Assembly: GCA_963748985.1 (NCBI GenBank)
Contig: CAVVKQ010000020.1
Coordinates: forward strand, 62,001 to 126,000
DNA length: 64,000 nucleotides
DNA from: RPQJ01 sp963748985
Lineage (GTDB): Bacteria; Pseudomonadota; Gammaproteobacteria; Steroidobacterales; Steroidobacteraceae
Direction: 5' to 3'
The notes beneath the pieces are model-generated. The model was not told the origin of the DNA. It searched no databases and saw only the letters and a program-made list of their open reading frames with translations. The translations under genes were made by a program, and so were the position numbers. This document shows positions 51,717 to 61,499 of the stretch, one piece after another. The first letter of the stretch is position 1, and every line of letters starts with the position of its first letter.

Positions 51717-54131
51717 TCAGCTGCGCAGTCGCAGGCCTTCGGGATCGTAAAGCGGCTGCAGCCGAACGATTGCCCGGCAAAGGGTGCCGAGGATGTCGAT
51801 CTCGAATCGCTCGCCATCGCGAGCGAGCGCCGCCGGCACGTAACCCGCCGCGAGACTGCGGTCGACGCAGTGCCCGTACGCACCCGAGGTGACGTAACCC
51901 ACCGCCTTGCCGTCCTTCATGATCGATTCATAGCCGACCACGTCGGCATCCTGCGCCTCGACTTCCATGACGACGAAACGACGCTGCGGCCCCCCGTTGC
52001 GTTCGGCCAGCGCCGCATCGCGCCCGATGAATGCCGGTTTCCTGAAATCGACGAAGCGATCGAGGCCGGTCTCGCCTGGCGTGTAGTCGGGCCGGAAGTC
52101 CTTGTTGAACGAACCGTAGTTCTTTTCGAGGCGCAGCGACGACAGCGCGCGACCGCCGAACAGCGTCAAGCCCCGGCCCTGCCCGGCCTCGCGCAAGTCG
52201 TCGAACAGAGACGCGAAGTAATCCGGCGTCGTCCAGATCTCGTAACCAAGTTCGCCGGTAAAGCCGGCGCGCGTCACGATCGACGGCGCGTACCCGACTG
52301 CGGTTTCCATTACGTCGAAGAACTTGAAGGCGGTGGCCGTAAGTTCCTGCCGCACGAGGCGCTGCAGTATCTCGCGTGAGTTCGGGCCGGCGAGCGAGAA
52401 CCCGCACAGTGTCGAGGCGGCCGAGCGCACGAAGACATCGGCCGGCGGCTCGCAGGTCGAGAACCAGCGCAGGTGGAATTCCTCGGCGAAACCCGAGCCG
52501 ACGATGAGGAAGCGATCCTCCGCCAGGCAAGCGATCGACAAGTCACCCACGATGCGACCTGACGGGTTCAGCATCGGCGCAAGACCGAGGCGTCCGGGCT
52601 GCGGAATGCGGCACGCAAACACCTTGTCGAGCCAGGCGCGAGCGCCGCGGCCGCTGATCTCGTACTTGCCATAGTTGCTCGTTTCATAGAGACCGGCAGT
52701 GCGGCGTACCGCGCGACACTCCTCGCGCACGACCGGAAATGCCTCCGATCGCCGGTACGTCGGCGTCTCGGTCGGTGCGACGCCCGGCGGCGCAAACCAC
52801 AACGCGTGCTCGAGACCGAAGTTGGCGCCCATGACCGCGCCCGCAGCCAGCAGCTCGTCGTAGATCGGCGAACGACGCACGGGCCTGGCGGCCGGCAATT
52901 CCTCGTTGGGATACGCCAGGCGAAAGCGGCGACCGTAGTTCTCGGGTACCTTGAGCGACGTGTACTTCGGCGTGGCGAAGTGCCCGAAGCGCGAGACGTC
53001 CATCGAGAGGATGTCCTGGCCCGGATCGCCGTCCGTCATCCAGCGCGACAGCACGAGGCCAATGCCGCCGCCCTGGCTGAATCCCGCCATCACCGCGCAG
53101 GCCACCCAGTAATTACGCAGCCCACGCACTGGCCCGACGAGCGGATTGCCGTCGGGTGCAAACGTGAAAGGACCGTTGATTGCCTTGCGGATGCCCGCAC
53201 GGCCGAGCGCCGGGAAATGCTCGAAACCGACCTCGAAGTACGGTGCCAACCGTTCGAACTCGTCCGGCAGCAGCTGCATCGAGAAGTCGTCCGGTGTCTT
53301 CAGCGGTGACCAGACCTTGCCGTGCGGCTCGTAGGTGCCGATCAGCGCACCACCGCGCTCCTGGCGCATGTAGATCTCGCCGGCATAGTCGGTGGTGTTC
53401 ACAATTTCCTGCGACCGGCCCTTGAGCTCAGGGATGTCGTCGGTCAGCAGGTAGTGGTGCTCCATCGCCAGCACTGGCAACTGGACGCCGACCATCAGCC
53501 CGACTTCGCGTGCCCAGAGCCCGGCGCAGTTGACCACGTGCTCGGCGTGCACCATGCCCTTGTCGGTGACGACGTCCCAGGTGCCGTCGGCGCGGGGATT
53601 CAGCTCGAGCACGCGCGTGAAGCGCTCGACCGACGCTCCCAGTTTCCGCGCCGCCTTGACGTAGGCATGCGTCGTGCCCGAGGGATCGCAGTGTCCACCG
53701 TCCGCGCGCCACAAGGCGCCGATGAAATGATGCTTGTCGATCAGCGGATTGAGCTCGACTGCCTCGTCGAGCGTGATCATCTCGGTCTCCATGCCGAGGT
53801 AACGAGCCCGCGAACAGATCAGCTTCAGGCTGTCGAGTTCTCCCTGCGTCGCGGCGAGCATCAGGCCGCCGTTGGGGTGCAACCCGCAGGACTGCCCCGA
53901 AAGTTCCTCGATCTCGCGGTAAAGGTCGATGGTGTACTTCTGCAGCCTCGAGATGTTGGCCTCACCGTTGAAGGTGTGCATGCCGCCGGCCGCGTGCCAG
54001 GTGGAGCCCGACGTCAGTTCGCTCTTCTCAAGCAGCAGCACGTCGGACCAGCCGCTCCGCGCCAGGTGGTACAGGACGCTGGCACCGACGACGCCGCCGC
54101 CGACGATCACGGCCCTCGCAGAAGACATCAT
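51717..54131 (-). CDS. Dimethylglycine/sarcosine dehydrogenase-like flavoprotein (DAO plus GcvT domains)
   Basis: An 804-residue protein starting MMSSARAVIVGGGVVGAS. The frame extends upstream without homology. Residues 1-390 or so are a D-amino-acid-oxidase-type FAD domain, with H46 in SGSTWHAAGGM at the site of covalent FAD attachment in dimethylglycine dehydrogenases. Residues about 430-800 are a GcvT-type folate domain (YETSNYGKYEISG; TRAGFTGELGYEIW; RLEKNYGSFNKDF). It oxidatively demethylates an N-methylglycine and transfers the C1 unit to tetrahydrofolate. Divergent from the betaine-type ABC operon, it fits a betaine to dimethylglycine to sarcosine route. Confidence 0.9.
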   Translation of the reverse strand: MMSSARAVIVGGGVVGASVLYHLARSGWSDVLLLEKSELTSGSTWHAAGGMHTFNGEANISRLQKYTIDLYREIEELSGQSCGLHPNGGLMLAATQGELDSLKLICSRARYLGMETEMITLDEAVELNPLIDKHHFIGALWRADGGHCDPSGTTHAYVKAARKLGASVERFTRVLELNPRADGTWDVVTDKGMVHAEHVVNCAGLWAREVGLMVGVQLPVLAMEHHYLLTDDIPELKGRSQEIVNTTDYAGEIYMRQERGGALIGTYEPHGKVWSPLKTPDDFSMQLLPDEFERLAPYFEVGFEHFPALGRAGIRKAINGPFTFAPDGNPLVGPVRGLRNYWVACAVMAGFSQGGGIGLVLSRWMTDGDPGQDILSMDVSRFGHFATPKYTSLKVPENYGRRFRLAYPNEELPAARPVRRSPIYDELLAAGAVMGANFGLEHALWFAPPGVAPTETPTYRRSEAFPVVREECRAVRRTAGLYETSNYGKYEISGRGARAWLDKVFACRIPQPGRLGLAPMLNPSGRIVGDLSIACLAEDRFLIVGSGFAEEFHLRWFSTCEPPADVFVRSAASTLCGFSLAGPNSREILQRLVRQELTATAFKFFDVMETAVGYAPSIVTRAGFTGELGYEIWTTPDYFASLFDDLREAGQGRGLTLFGGRALSSLRLEKNYGSFNKDFRPDYTPGETGLDRFVDFRKPAFIGRDAALAERNGGPQRRFVVMEVEAQDADVVGYESIMKDGKAVGYVTSGAYGHCVDRSLAAGYVPAALARDGERFEIDILGTLCRAIVRLQPLYDPEGLRLRS

Positions 54132-54284
54132 GCGATCGCTCTCCGGGTGGACGGGCGATGTGACCATGCCGACCGGTGATTGACAAGCGCGCCCTCGCCC
54201 GCACCGCGGGTTGGACTTGACGACCCCCGCGAGTCCGGACACCGTGGCACGACCGTGGCCGCGGGCCATGCGTGGAGGCTTCCG

Positions 54285-55214
54285 TTGGTCCAGGTCCTGC
54301 AGGCGGTCACAGTTGCGATGCTGCTGCTCATGGGTCCCGTGTCGTCGGCGGCGGCTCCGCCCGTCGTGGTGTCGTCCAAGCTGTCGAGCGAGTCAGCGAT
54401 GCTCGGCCAGATGATCCGCCTGCTGCTCGAGGACCGCGGCATTCCGACGCTCGACCGGATGACACTGGGCGCGACGCCTGTGGTGCGCAAGGCGTTGCTC
54501 GCAGGGGAAATCGACCTCTACGTCGAATACACGGGCAACGCCGGCTACTTTTTCAACCGGCCGGACGATCCCGCGTGGAAGGACCTGCAACTCGGGTACG
54601 AGCTGGGCTCGAAGCTCGATCTCGCCGCGAACCGAATCGTCTGGCTCACCCCGGCGCCGGCCAGCAACGCCTGGGCGCTCGCCGTGCGGCGGGACATCGC
54701 CACTAGCCACCGGCTCGTGACCATGAGCGATTTCGCGCGCTGGGTTCGCGAGGGCGGCACCGTGAAGCTCGCCTGCTCGGCCGAGTTCGCGAATGGCGGC
54801 ACGCTGCGATCGCTGGAACAAACGTATTCGTTTCACCTGGCACCGCGCCAGAAGATCGTGCTCGCGGGCGGCGAAACGGCGGCGACCATCGGCGCAGCGG
54901 CTGCGCGCACCAACGGCATCAACGCCGCCATGGTGTACGGCACGGACGGCGGCATCGTCGCGGCCGATCTCGTGCTGCTGGAGGACGACAGGAAAGACCA
55001 GCCCGTCTATGCTCCGGTGCCGATCGTGCGCGAGGCGGTGTTACGGGCGCGCCCGGATATTGCGGACATCGTGCGGCCGTTGATGGCAAGCTTCACGCGC
55101 GAGTCGCTGCAGGCGCTGAACGCCCGCGTGCAGATCGATGGCGAGTCAGCCGAAGAAGTTGCCGGGGATTACCTGCGCAGCAGGGGCTTCATCGGCCCGG
55201 CCCGCAACCGTTGA
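54285..55214 (+). CDS. yehZ: Glycine betaine/choline ABC transporter substrate-binding protein (OsmF/YehZ-like)
   Basis: I prefer TTG 54285 because GGAGG sits 6 bases upstream; a TTG at 54180 would add 35 residues. The 309-residue protein has a signal peptide (LQAVTVAMLLLMGPVSSAAA). OpuAC-type features are SKLSSESAMLGQMIRLLLE, VVRKALLAGEIDLYVEYTGN and INAAMVYGTDGGI. It is the first gene of a four-gene operon whose order and lengths match YehZYXW. It binds a quaternary amine in the periplasm. Confidence 0.88.
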   Translation: MVQVLQAVTVAMLLLMGPVSSAAAPPVVVSSKLSSESAMLGQMIRLLLEDRGIPTLDRMTLGATPVVRKALLAGEIDLYVEYTGNAGYFFNRPDDPAWKDLQLGYELGSKLDLAANRIVWLTPAPASNAWALAVRRDIATSHRLVTMSDFARWVREGGTVKLACSAEFANGGTLRSLEQTYSFHLAPRQKIVLAGGETAATIGAAAARTNGINAAMVYGTDGGIVAADLVLLEDDRKDQPVYAPVPIVREAVLRARPDIADIVRPLMASFTRESLQALNARVQIDGESAEEVAGDYLRSRGFIGPARNR

Positions 55215-56377
55215 GCAGGGAACCACACCAAGTGCAACGCATCGATCGCCTGGGCGTGCTGCTGAGTTTCGCAGGTGCCCTCGCCCTCACGCTGCTGCCG
55301 CTGGTAGTCTTCAAGGCCAATCGCATCGTGCCGGGCGAGCCGCGCTTACTATTCGACCTAGTGCCCACGGCCGCGCTCGCACTGTATTTCACCTTGGCTG
55401 TTGCAGTGGCCGTGGCAGTGTTCATCCAGAGTCCGCGGGTTCGGTTGCTTACCGCACTCATCGGCATTGCAGCACTGGCCATCGCGGTCGCAGCGGCGGC
55501 GGACATCCTGACACCCGCTGGCAATCGCGTCGTGCGCGTCGCGCCCGGGGCGGGATTCTGGATCGTGCTGATCGCGCTCGGCCTGCTTGCCACCGACGCG
55601 CTGACACGCCTGCGGCCCGGACCCGTGCTGCGTGTTGCGACGCTGGTCGTCTTCCTCGCTGCCACGCTCGCCGCACTCGGCTCGGGCTTCTTCGACGACC
55701 TGTCGATCATGCGCGAGTACGCAGTGAACGCCACGCGGTTTGCACATGAGGCGCAGCGTCACCTGCTGCTGGCGCTGGGTTCACTCGGCGCCGCAGTCAT
55801 CGTCGCGCTGCCGCTCGGCGTGCTTTGCCATCGCCGGCCGCGACTGCGCAACGCCGTGCTCGGCGTGCTGAACGTGGTGCAGACGATTCCGTCGATTGCG
55901 CTCTTCGGCATCCTGATGGCGCCGCTGGCGGCGCTGGCGCTGGCGATTCCAGCGCTGGCTGCGCTGGGCTTGAGCGGCATCGGCGCTGCACCCGCCGCCA
56001 TTGCTCTCTTTCTCTACTCCTTGCTGCCGATCGTGGGCAACACCGTGGTCGGCCTCGGACGCGTGTCGAGCGCCGCAGTCGACGCCGCGCGCGGCATGGG
56101 CCTGACGGCTGGACAGATCCTGCGGCAGATCGAACTGCCGCTGGCGTTGCCGACGATCCTGACGGGCATCCGGATCGTGCTGGTGCAGAACATCGGCCTG
56201 GTCACCATTGCCGCGCTGATCGGCGGCGGCGGATTCGGCGCCTTCGTCTTCCAGGGCATCGGCCAGACGGCAATAGACCTGGTGCTGCTGGGCGCCATCC
56301 CGACGGTCGTGCTCGCCTTTTCCGCGGCCGTCGTGCTCGACGCACTGACCGATCTCACACGCCGGGTGCCGCGATGA
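55211..56377 (+). CDS. yehY: Betaine/choline ABC transporter permease, long form (YehY-like)
   Basis: TTG 55211 overlaps the preceding TGA (TTGA); GTG 55232 is an alternative with AGGGA upstream. The 388-residue protein has an extra N-terminal membrane block. The C-terminal permease domain has VVQTIPSIALFGILMAPLA and the ATPase-contact EAA-like loop AARGMGLTAGQILRQIELPL. The length equals the long YehY permease. Confidence 0.87.
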   Translation: MSREPHQVQRIDRLGVLLSFAGALALTLLPLVVFKANRIVPGEPRLLFDLVPTAALALYFTLAVAVAVAVFIQSPRVRLLTALIGIAALAIAVAAAADILTPAGNRVVRVAPGAGFWIVLIALGLLATDALTRLRPGPVLRVATLVVFLAATLAALGSGFFDDLSIMREYAVNATRFAHEAQRHLLLALGSLGAAVIVALPLGVLCHRRPRLRNAVLGVLNVVQTIPSIALFGILMAPLAALALAIPALAALGLSGIGAAPAAIALFLYSLLPIVGNTVVGLGRVSSAAVDAARGMGLTAGQILRQIELPLALPTILTGIRIVLVQNIGLVTIAALIGGGGFGAFVFQGIGQTAIDLVLLGAIPTVVLAFSAAVVLDALTDLTRRVPR

Positions 56378-57312
56378 TCCAGATCGAAAAGCTCTGCAAA
56401 CGCTACGGCAAGTCCACGGTCGTGGACGACGTGTCGATGGTCATCGAACCGCGCACGATGACGACGATCGTCGGCACGTCGGGGTCGGGCAAATCCACGC
56501 TGCTGCGCATGATCAACCGGCTGGTCGAGCCGACCTCGGGTCGCGTGCTCATCGACGGCAACGACACGACTGCGGAACCAGCGCACCTGCTCCGTCGCCG
56601 CATCGGTTACGCCATCCAGGGCCTCGGCCTGTTTCCGCATCGCACCGTCGCCGACAACATCGCAACCGTGCCGCGGCTGCTCGGCTGGAGCGACGACCGC
56701 GTCAGCGCACGCATCACCGAGTTGCTCGAACTGTTCCAGCTCGACCCGGGCCTGTACGCCGCGAAGTTTCCGCACGAACTGTCGGGCGGCCAGCAGCAGC
56801 GCGTCGGCGTTGCCCGCGCGCTGGCCGCAAAGCCGAACGTGCTGCTGATGGATGAGCCGTTCGGCGCGCTCGACCCGATCATCCGCACCAAGGCGCAGGA
56901 CGACCTGCTCGGGATTCAACGGCGCTTCGGCACGACGATCATCCTGGTGACGCACGACATCGACGAGGCTTTCCGCCTCGGCGACCGCGTCGCGGTCATG
57001 AGCCAGGGACGACTACTGCAGCATGACCGCCCGGCCGCGTTGCTCACCCAGCCCGCGGACCCCTTCGTTGCACAATTGACGGGCTCGGGCGACAAGGCGC
57101 TCAAGCTGCTGTCGCTGACGACGGCGGTTGAAGTCGCCGAACCGGGGACCGTGGCAGGCCCCAACGTGTCGTGGTCGATGTCGCTCCGCGACGTCCTGGC
57201 CGAACTCGTGTGGAGCGGAGCGGCAGCCGCGACGGTCGTTGGACCCGTCGGCGACCCCATCGGTCACGTGACCCTGGCCAGCATCCTGGCGCGGGGACGG
57301 CAGGCAACATGA
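56374..57312 (+). CDS. yehX: Betaine/choline ABC transporter ATP-binding protein (YehX-like)
   Basis: A 312-residue ATPase, start ATG 56374 overlapping the permease stop (ATGA). Walker A is VGTSGSGKSTLLRM, signature HELSGGQQQRVGVARAL, Walker B NVLLMDEPFGALDP, and the switch histidine VTHDIDEAF. A C-terminal region after about 240 resembles a regulatory CBS-like tail. It powers import for the permease pair. Confidence 0.92.
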   Translation: MIQIEKLCKRYGKSTVVDDVSMVIEPRTMTTIVGTSGSGKSTLLRMINRLVEPTSGRVLIDGNDTTAEPAHLLRRRIGYAIQGLGLFPHRTVADNIATVPRLLGWSDDRVSARITELLELFQLDPGLYAAKFPHELSGGQQQRVGVARALAAKPNVLLMDEPFGALDPIIRTKAQDDLLGIQRRFGTTIILVTHDIDEAFRLGDRVAVMSQGRLLQHDRPAALLTQPADPFVAQLTGSGDKALKLLSLTTAVEVAEPGTVAGPNVSWSMSLRDVLAELVWSGAAAATVVGPVGDPIGHVTLASILARGRQAT

Positions 57313-58046
57313 GCCGCTCTGCACTGGTAACGCGTCTCGCCATTCTCGGCTTGTTGCTTGCGTTCCTGGTCGCGCCACAGGCCTTCGCCCCGGTCTTTGC
57401 GCCCCTGAACGAATACGGCGCCCCGGCGATTTACGACCAGGGCAACCTGCTGGAGCTGGCGTTTTCGCATCTATGGCTGGTTTTGCTCGCCGCGGCGGCG
57501 AGCACCGTGGTCGCGGTCGCGCTCGGCATTTTCGTGACTCGCCAGGCCGGAGCACAGTTCCTGCCACTGTCCCGCACGCTGGTGAACGTCGGGCAGACGT
57601 TTCCGCCGGTCGCCGTGCTCGCGGTGGCCGTGCCACTCGTCGGATTCGGCCAGGCACCGACGCTGATCGCGCTGTTCGCATACGGCCTGCTGCCGATCTT
57701 CGAGAACACGATTGCGGGTCTCGAAAGTTGCCCGCCACCGGTGCTGGAGGCGGCGGACGGCATGGGCATGAACGCATGGCAGCGCCTGCGACAAGTGGAG
57801 CTGCCGCTGGCCCTGCCGCTGATCATGGAAGGCGTGCGGCTCTCGCTGGTCATCAACGTCGGCACCGCGACCATTGGCTCGACCGTCGCGGCCAGGGGCC
57901 TCGGCGAGGTCATCATCGCCGGCCTGCTCTCGAACAATTCGGCCTTCGTCCTGCAGGGGGGGCTCGTGACGGGGCTCATGGCGATACTGCTGTACGACGG
58001 CATGCGGCTGCTGGAGCAGCGTTACGTGCCGGCATCACGGAACTGA
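57309..58046 (+). CDS. yehW: Betaine/choline ABC transporter permease, short form (YehW-like)
   Basis: A 245-residue permease, ATG 57309 overlapping the ATPase stop (ATGA). Membrane segments and the EAA-like loop ADGMGMNAWQRLRQVELPL are present, as is NVGTATIGSTVAARGLGE. It completes the transporter. Confidence 0.9.
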   Translation: MSRSALVTRLAILGLLLAFLVAPQAFAPVFAPLNEYGAPAIYDQGNLLELAFSHLWLVLLAAAASTVVAVALGIFVTRQAGAQFLPLSRTLVNVGQTFPPVAVLAVAVPLVGFGQAPTLIALFAYGLLPIFENTIAGLESCPPPVLEAADGMGMNAWQRLRQVELPLALPLIMEGVRLSLVINVGTATIGSTVAARGLGEVIIAGLLSNNSAFVLQGGLVTGLMAILLYDGMRLLEQRYVPASRN

Positions 58047-58121
58047 AACCAGTGGCTTCGGCTTGTGGCCCGCTTTGCTAAGATCGGGTCGGTACCGCCC
58101 GCTCCCGGGCGACAAGAGCCG

Positions 58122-59078
58122 ATGAGCGCATCACCGACTGCCCTGGCCAGCCCGCACAGCGAAGTCGCAGCCTTGCCCGCGATCGAATGGCCGACGATTG
58201 CGTTGATCGTCGCGGCGTACGGCGGCTGGTTCACGCTCACCAGCGCCTATGGCGAATGGCCGACGTGGATCGTCGCGCCCTGCATCGCCGTGCTGCTTAC
58301 CTTCCACAGTTCGCTGCAGCACGAAATCCTGCACGGACACCCGACGCGCTCGGCCGCGGTGAACCGGCTGTTCGGCTTCGTGCCGTTGTCGCTGTGGATT
58401 CCGTACGACCGCTTTCGCGCTTTGCACATGATCCACCACGTCAACGACCGCCTGACCGACCCGATCGACGACCCGGAATCCAACTACGTGACTCCGGAAT
58501 CGTGGTCGCAGCGCTCCGCATTCAGCCGTTGGATCTTCCTGGTGCAGTTGACCCTTGCCGGCCGCATGTTGCTTGGCTCGTGGTGGCGGATGGGCTGGTT
58601 CCTGACCAGCGAAGCTAGAGCATTTGCGCGCGACGAGCCCGGCGTGCGCGCGGCGTGGGCCACGCACCTGATCCTGTGTGTTCCGGTCGTCTACTGGGTC
58701 GCGGTCCGGTGCGGGATCCCTTTGTGGCTGTACTTCGTCGGCATGGTGGTCCCGGCCAACGGCATCCTGCTCATCCGTTCGTTCGCCGAACATCGCGCGC
58801 GCGCCGACGTGCCTGAACGCACGGCGACGGTGGAACACTCGTTGTTGCTCGGACCGCTGTTCCTCTTCAACAACCTGCACTCGCTCCATCACGCCGAGCC
58901 GCTGCTTCCCTGGTATCGCTACCATGCCCGGTACGAATTGACGCGCGCCAGGCTGCTCGCCGAGAACGGCGGCCTGATGTATTCGACGTATTTCGAAGTG
59001 GCGCGGCGCTTCCTGTTCAGGATGCACGACCAGCCACAGCATCCGCTGGGGCGCGCGCCGTCGCGACGCGCTGCCTGA
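58122..59078 (+). CDS. Membrane fatty-acid-desaturase-like di-iron enzyme
   Basis: A 318-residue protein from ATG 58122, with a TAAGAT -10-like element at 58078-58083. Membrane segments alternate with histidine boxes: HEILHGHP (about residue 68), HMIHHVND, and HSLHHAEP near the end, with an EHRAR segment between. This is the fatty acid desaturase superfamily, which includes desaturases, hydroxylases and alkane-type oxygenases. It follows the ABC operon by 75 bp on the same strand, so it may oxidise an imported substrate instead of a lipid. That is an inference from position. Confidence 0.82.
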   Translation: MSASPTALASPHSEVAALPAIEWPTIALIVAAYGGWFTLTSAYGEWPTWIVAPCIAVLLTFHSSLQHEILHGHPTRSAAVNRLFGFVPLSLWIPYDRFRALHMIHHVNDRLTDPIDDPESNYVTPESWSQRSAFSRWIFLVQLTLAGRMLLGSWWRMGWFLTSEARAFARDEPGVRAAWATHLILCVPVVYWVAVRCGIPLWLYFVGMVVPANGILLIRSFAEHRARADVPERTATVEHSLLLGPLFLFNNLHSLHHAEPLLPWYRYHARYELTRARLLAENGGLMYSTYFEVARRFLFRMHDQPQHPLGRAPSRRAA

Positions 59079-59089
59079 AGCCCGTGCGC

Positions 59090-59905
59090 CTAGGCCGGGT
59101 ATGCGTACCCGGCAGTACGCGCTGCGCGGTCCCACTCGAGCGTGCGAGCGTAGTCCGGCGTGTCGACCGCCGCGAAGCCCTCGATCAGCAACTCGTCCGC
59201 ATACTCCTTGAACCACGGTTGCAACGCGGCACCCACGAACGCAGCGCGCAGCGCGCCGACTGTGGCAACCGGAGTCGACGCCGCCGTGACGAACGCGGGC
59301 AGGGTCGCGACCTCGGTGACGTCGAGGACGCGAACGCCCGCCGCCAGCTCAGGATCGTGCTTCGCGATCAGCGAGTGCCAGTACGCATCCAGCGGCCCGA
59401 CATCGATGCGGCCCGCCCGTACCGCATCGAGGATCGCGCGCGCGGTCACCAGGTTCGGCACCATCTCGGCGTAGAGTGCCGGCCGTGACACGGTGCGGTA
59501 ACTCAGCAAGTGATGGCGGAACGCATTGAACCCCGAATGCGAGTGCTCGACGGTCCAGCCGGCGCGACCGCCGAAGGTGTCCTCGAGCCTGCGATAGGGT
59601 GCGTCTTCGCGCACGACGAGGTCGGAGCGGTAGACCGGCCGCCCCGCCGCCCAGGGAGCGCGCGGTACAGGCGCCGCGAGTGGCACGACCCTGGCCAGCT
59701 GCAGCGCCACCGGATAGCCGCACATGAAGACGCAGCCAAGGTCGGGACGCGCCCACAGCGTCTCGAGCGGCTGCGGCGCCGGGTACGCAACGTAGTCGAA
59801 AGTCACGCCCGCCTCCCGCGTGATCCGCTCCAGCAGCGAACGCCACGCCGCCTCGACCGCCGGGGTCACGGCGTACATGCGGGCATTCATGATCGAGTCG
59901 GTCAT
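59090..59905 (-). CDS. PhnD-like substrate-binding-fold protein without signal peptide
   Basis: A 271-residue protein from ATG 59905. It resembles the PhnD/SsuA-type periplasmic binding fold (VFMCGYPVALQLARVVPL; VEHSHSGFNAFRHHLLSY; GRIDVGPLDAYWHSLIAKHD). No signal peptide is seen, so it may be cytoplasmic or use an upstream start. It follows the MttB-family gene by 24 bp on the minus strand. No transporter partner lies downstream. Confidence 0.75.
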   Translation of the reverse strand: MTDSIMNARMYAVTPAVEAAWRSLLERITREAGVTFDYVAYPAPQPLETLWARPDLGCVFMCGYPVALQLARVVPLAAPVPRAPWAAGRPVYRSDLVVREDAPYRRLEDTFGGRAGWTVEHSHSGFNAFRHHLLSYRTVSRPALYAEMVPNLVTARAILDAVRAGRIDVGPLDAYWHSLIAKHDPELAAGVRVLDVTEVATLPAFVTAASTPVATVGALRAAFVGAALQPWFKEYADELLIEGFAAVDTPDYARTLEWDRAARTAGYAYPA

Positions 59906-59929
59906 TCGACGCTCGCTGCGCAAGCTGGT

Positions 59930-61470
59930 CTACGGTGCGTCGCTGCCGAGTTCGACCGAGCGCTTCCTGACGAATGCGTCGATGGCCTCGCGCACTGCGG
60001 CATCGAGCGGCGGCGGCGAATACTCGGCCAGCAAACGCTTCCAGACGTCGGTCGCACGTCGCGTCGCGTCCTTCGCCCCGGCTTCGCTCCAGTTTTCGAA
60101 GTTCGTCCAGTCGGAGAGCAGTGGACGGTAGAACGCGGTCTCGAACCGCGCGAGCGTGTGCGCGGTCCCGAAGAAGTGGCCACCCGGCTCGACGCCCTTG
60201 ATGGCGTCGACGGCAAGGTCGTCGTCGTCGAACGCGATCGGCTTCAGGATCTCGGCCCAGCCCCGCAGCATCTCCGCATCGACCACGATCTTCTCGAGCG
60301 ACGCGACCAGGCCGCCCTCGAGCCAGCCCGCGGCGTGGTTGATCAGGTGACTGTGGCTCAGGATCGCGGCCTGCAACGAGAACGCCGTCTCGTAAGTCGA
60401 CTGCGCATCAACGGCGGGAGACGCGTTGACGGCACTGGTCCGCACGGGAATGCGCAGACGTCGACCGATCTGTGCCGTCGCGAGCGCCGCGTGCACGTAC
60501 TCCGGCGTGCCGAATGCCGGCGAACCCGTGCGCATGTCGACGTTCGAGGTGAAGCCACCCATGACGCACGGCGCTCCCGGACGGACGAGCTGGCACAGCG
60601 CGATGATGCCGAGCGCCTCGGCCGTCTGCTGCACCAGCGCGCCGGCCAGTGTGATCGGCGCCATCGCCCCCATCAGCGTGAACGGCGTGATCACGACGCA
60701 CTGGCCGTGCCGCGCCATGATCATGATGTTGTCGAGAATCTCCTCGTCGACGCGCCGCGGCGAATTGACGTTGGTCACCGTCATGAGCGTCGGCCGCGCG
60801 GCGAGGTCGTCGATCGAGCAGCCATGCTCGATGGCCGACATCGCAAGGGCGTCCTCGGCCTGGACACCGCCGACCCCGCGCGCTGCCCAGACGATATCGG
60901 CGCATTCTACGTGTGCACGATACGCGGCGAGGTGGCGGACCGGCACCGGCACGTCGACGGGTTCTACCACGATGCCGCCCTGCCAGTGCAGCACGCCGAG
61001 CTGTGCGTCAGCTTGAGAATGTCGCGGAACGCCGCGATGTCGCCGAAACGACGGCCGCGCTCGGCGTCGCCGACATTCGGTGCCCCGTTGACCGGACCGA
61101 AGTTCACGACGCGGCCACCGACATGCAGGTGCCGACCGGGGTTGCGCGCGTGCAGCACGAAGGTCTCGGGTGCATGCGAAAGCTGCGCCTCCACGAGGTC
61201 GCGACCGAGGCGAACGTGCTGTGCCTCGTCGTCCACCAGGGCACCGGCCTGACGGAAAACTTCACGTGCAGCAGGACTGCGAATCTCGAGCCCGGCTTCC
61301 TGCAGGACACGGAACGCGGCGACGAGGATCCGCTCGACCTGCTCAGCCGTCAGCACCTCGAGCGGCGACCACGGCACCTCGAGACGGTCCAGCGGGGCCA
61401 GCGTCGGCCCGATCGATCGCGGGGCGCGGGCATGTCCGCGTCGGCGCGAGTTCGGGACGATTTCACTCAT
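59930..61470 (-). CDS. MttB-family methyltransferase homologue, second copy, with one frameshift
   Basis: From ATG 61470 the frame encodes the N-terminal third (LTAEQVERILVAAFRVLQEA; LHVGGRVVNFGPVNGAPNV). Near 61000 it breaks at DILKLTHS, and homology resumes in another frame as LGVLHWQGGIVVEP, running to a stop at 59930 (MARHGQCVVITPFTLMGAMA; GGFTSNVDMRTGSPAF). Corrected length is about 512 residues, normal for the family. There is no in-frame amber codon and no corrinoid protein nearby. It is clearly diverged from the copy at 38643, so it probably has another substrate. It lies 29 bp downstream of the second TIR gene. Confidence 0.82.
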
Positions 61471-61499
61471 GGGTTGACACGCTCCGACAGGGCGTGCGG

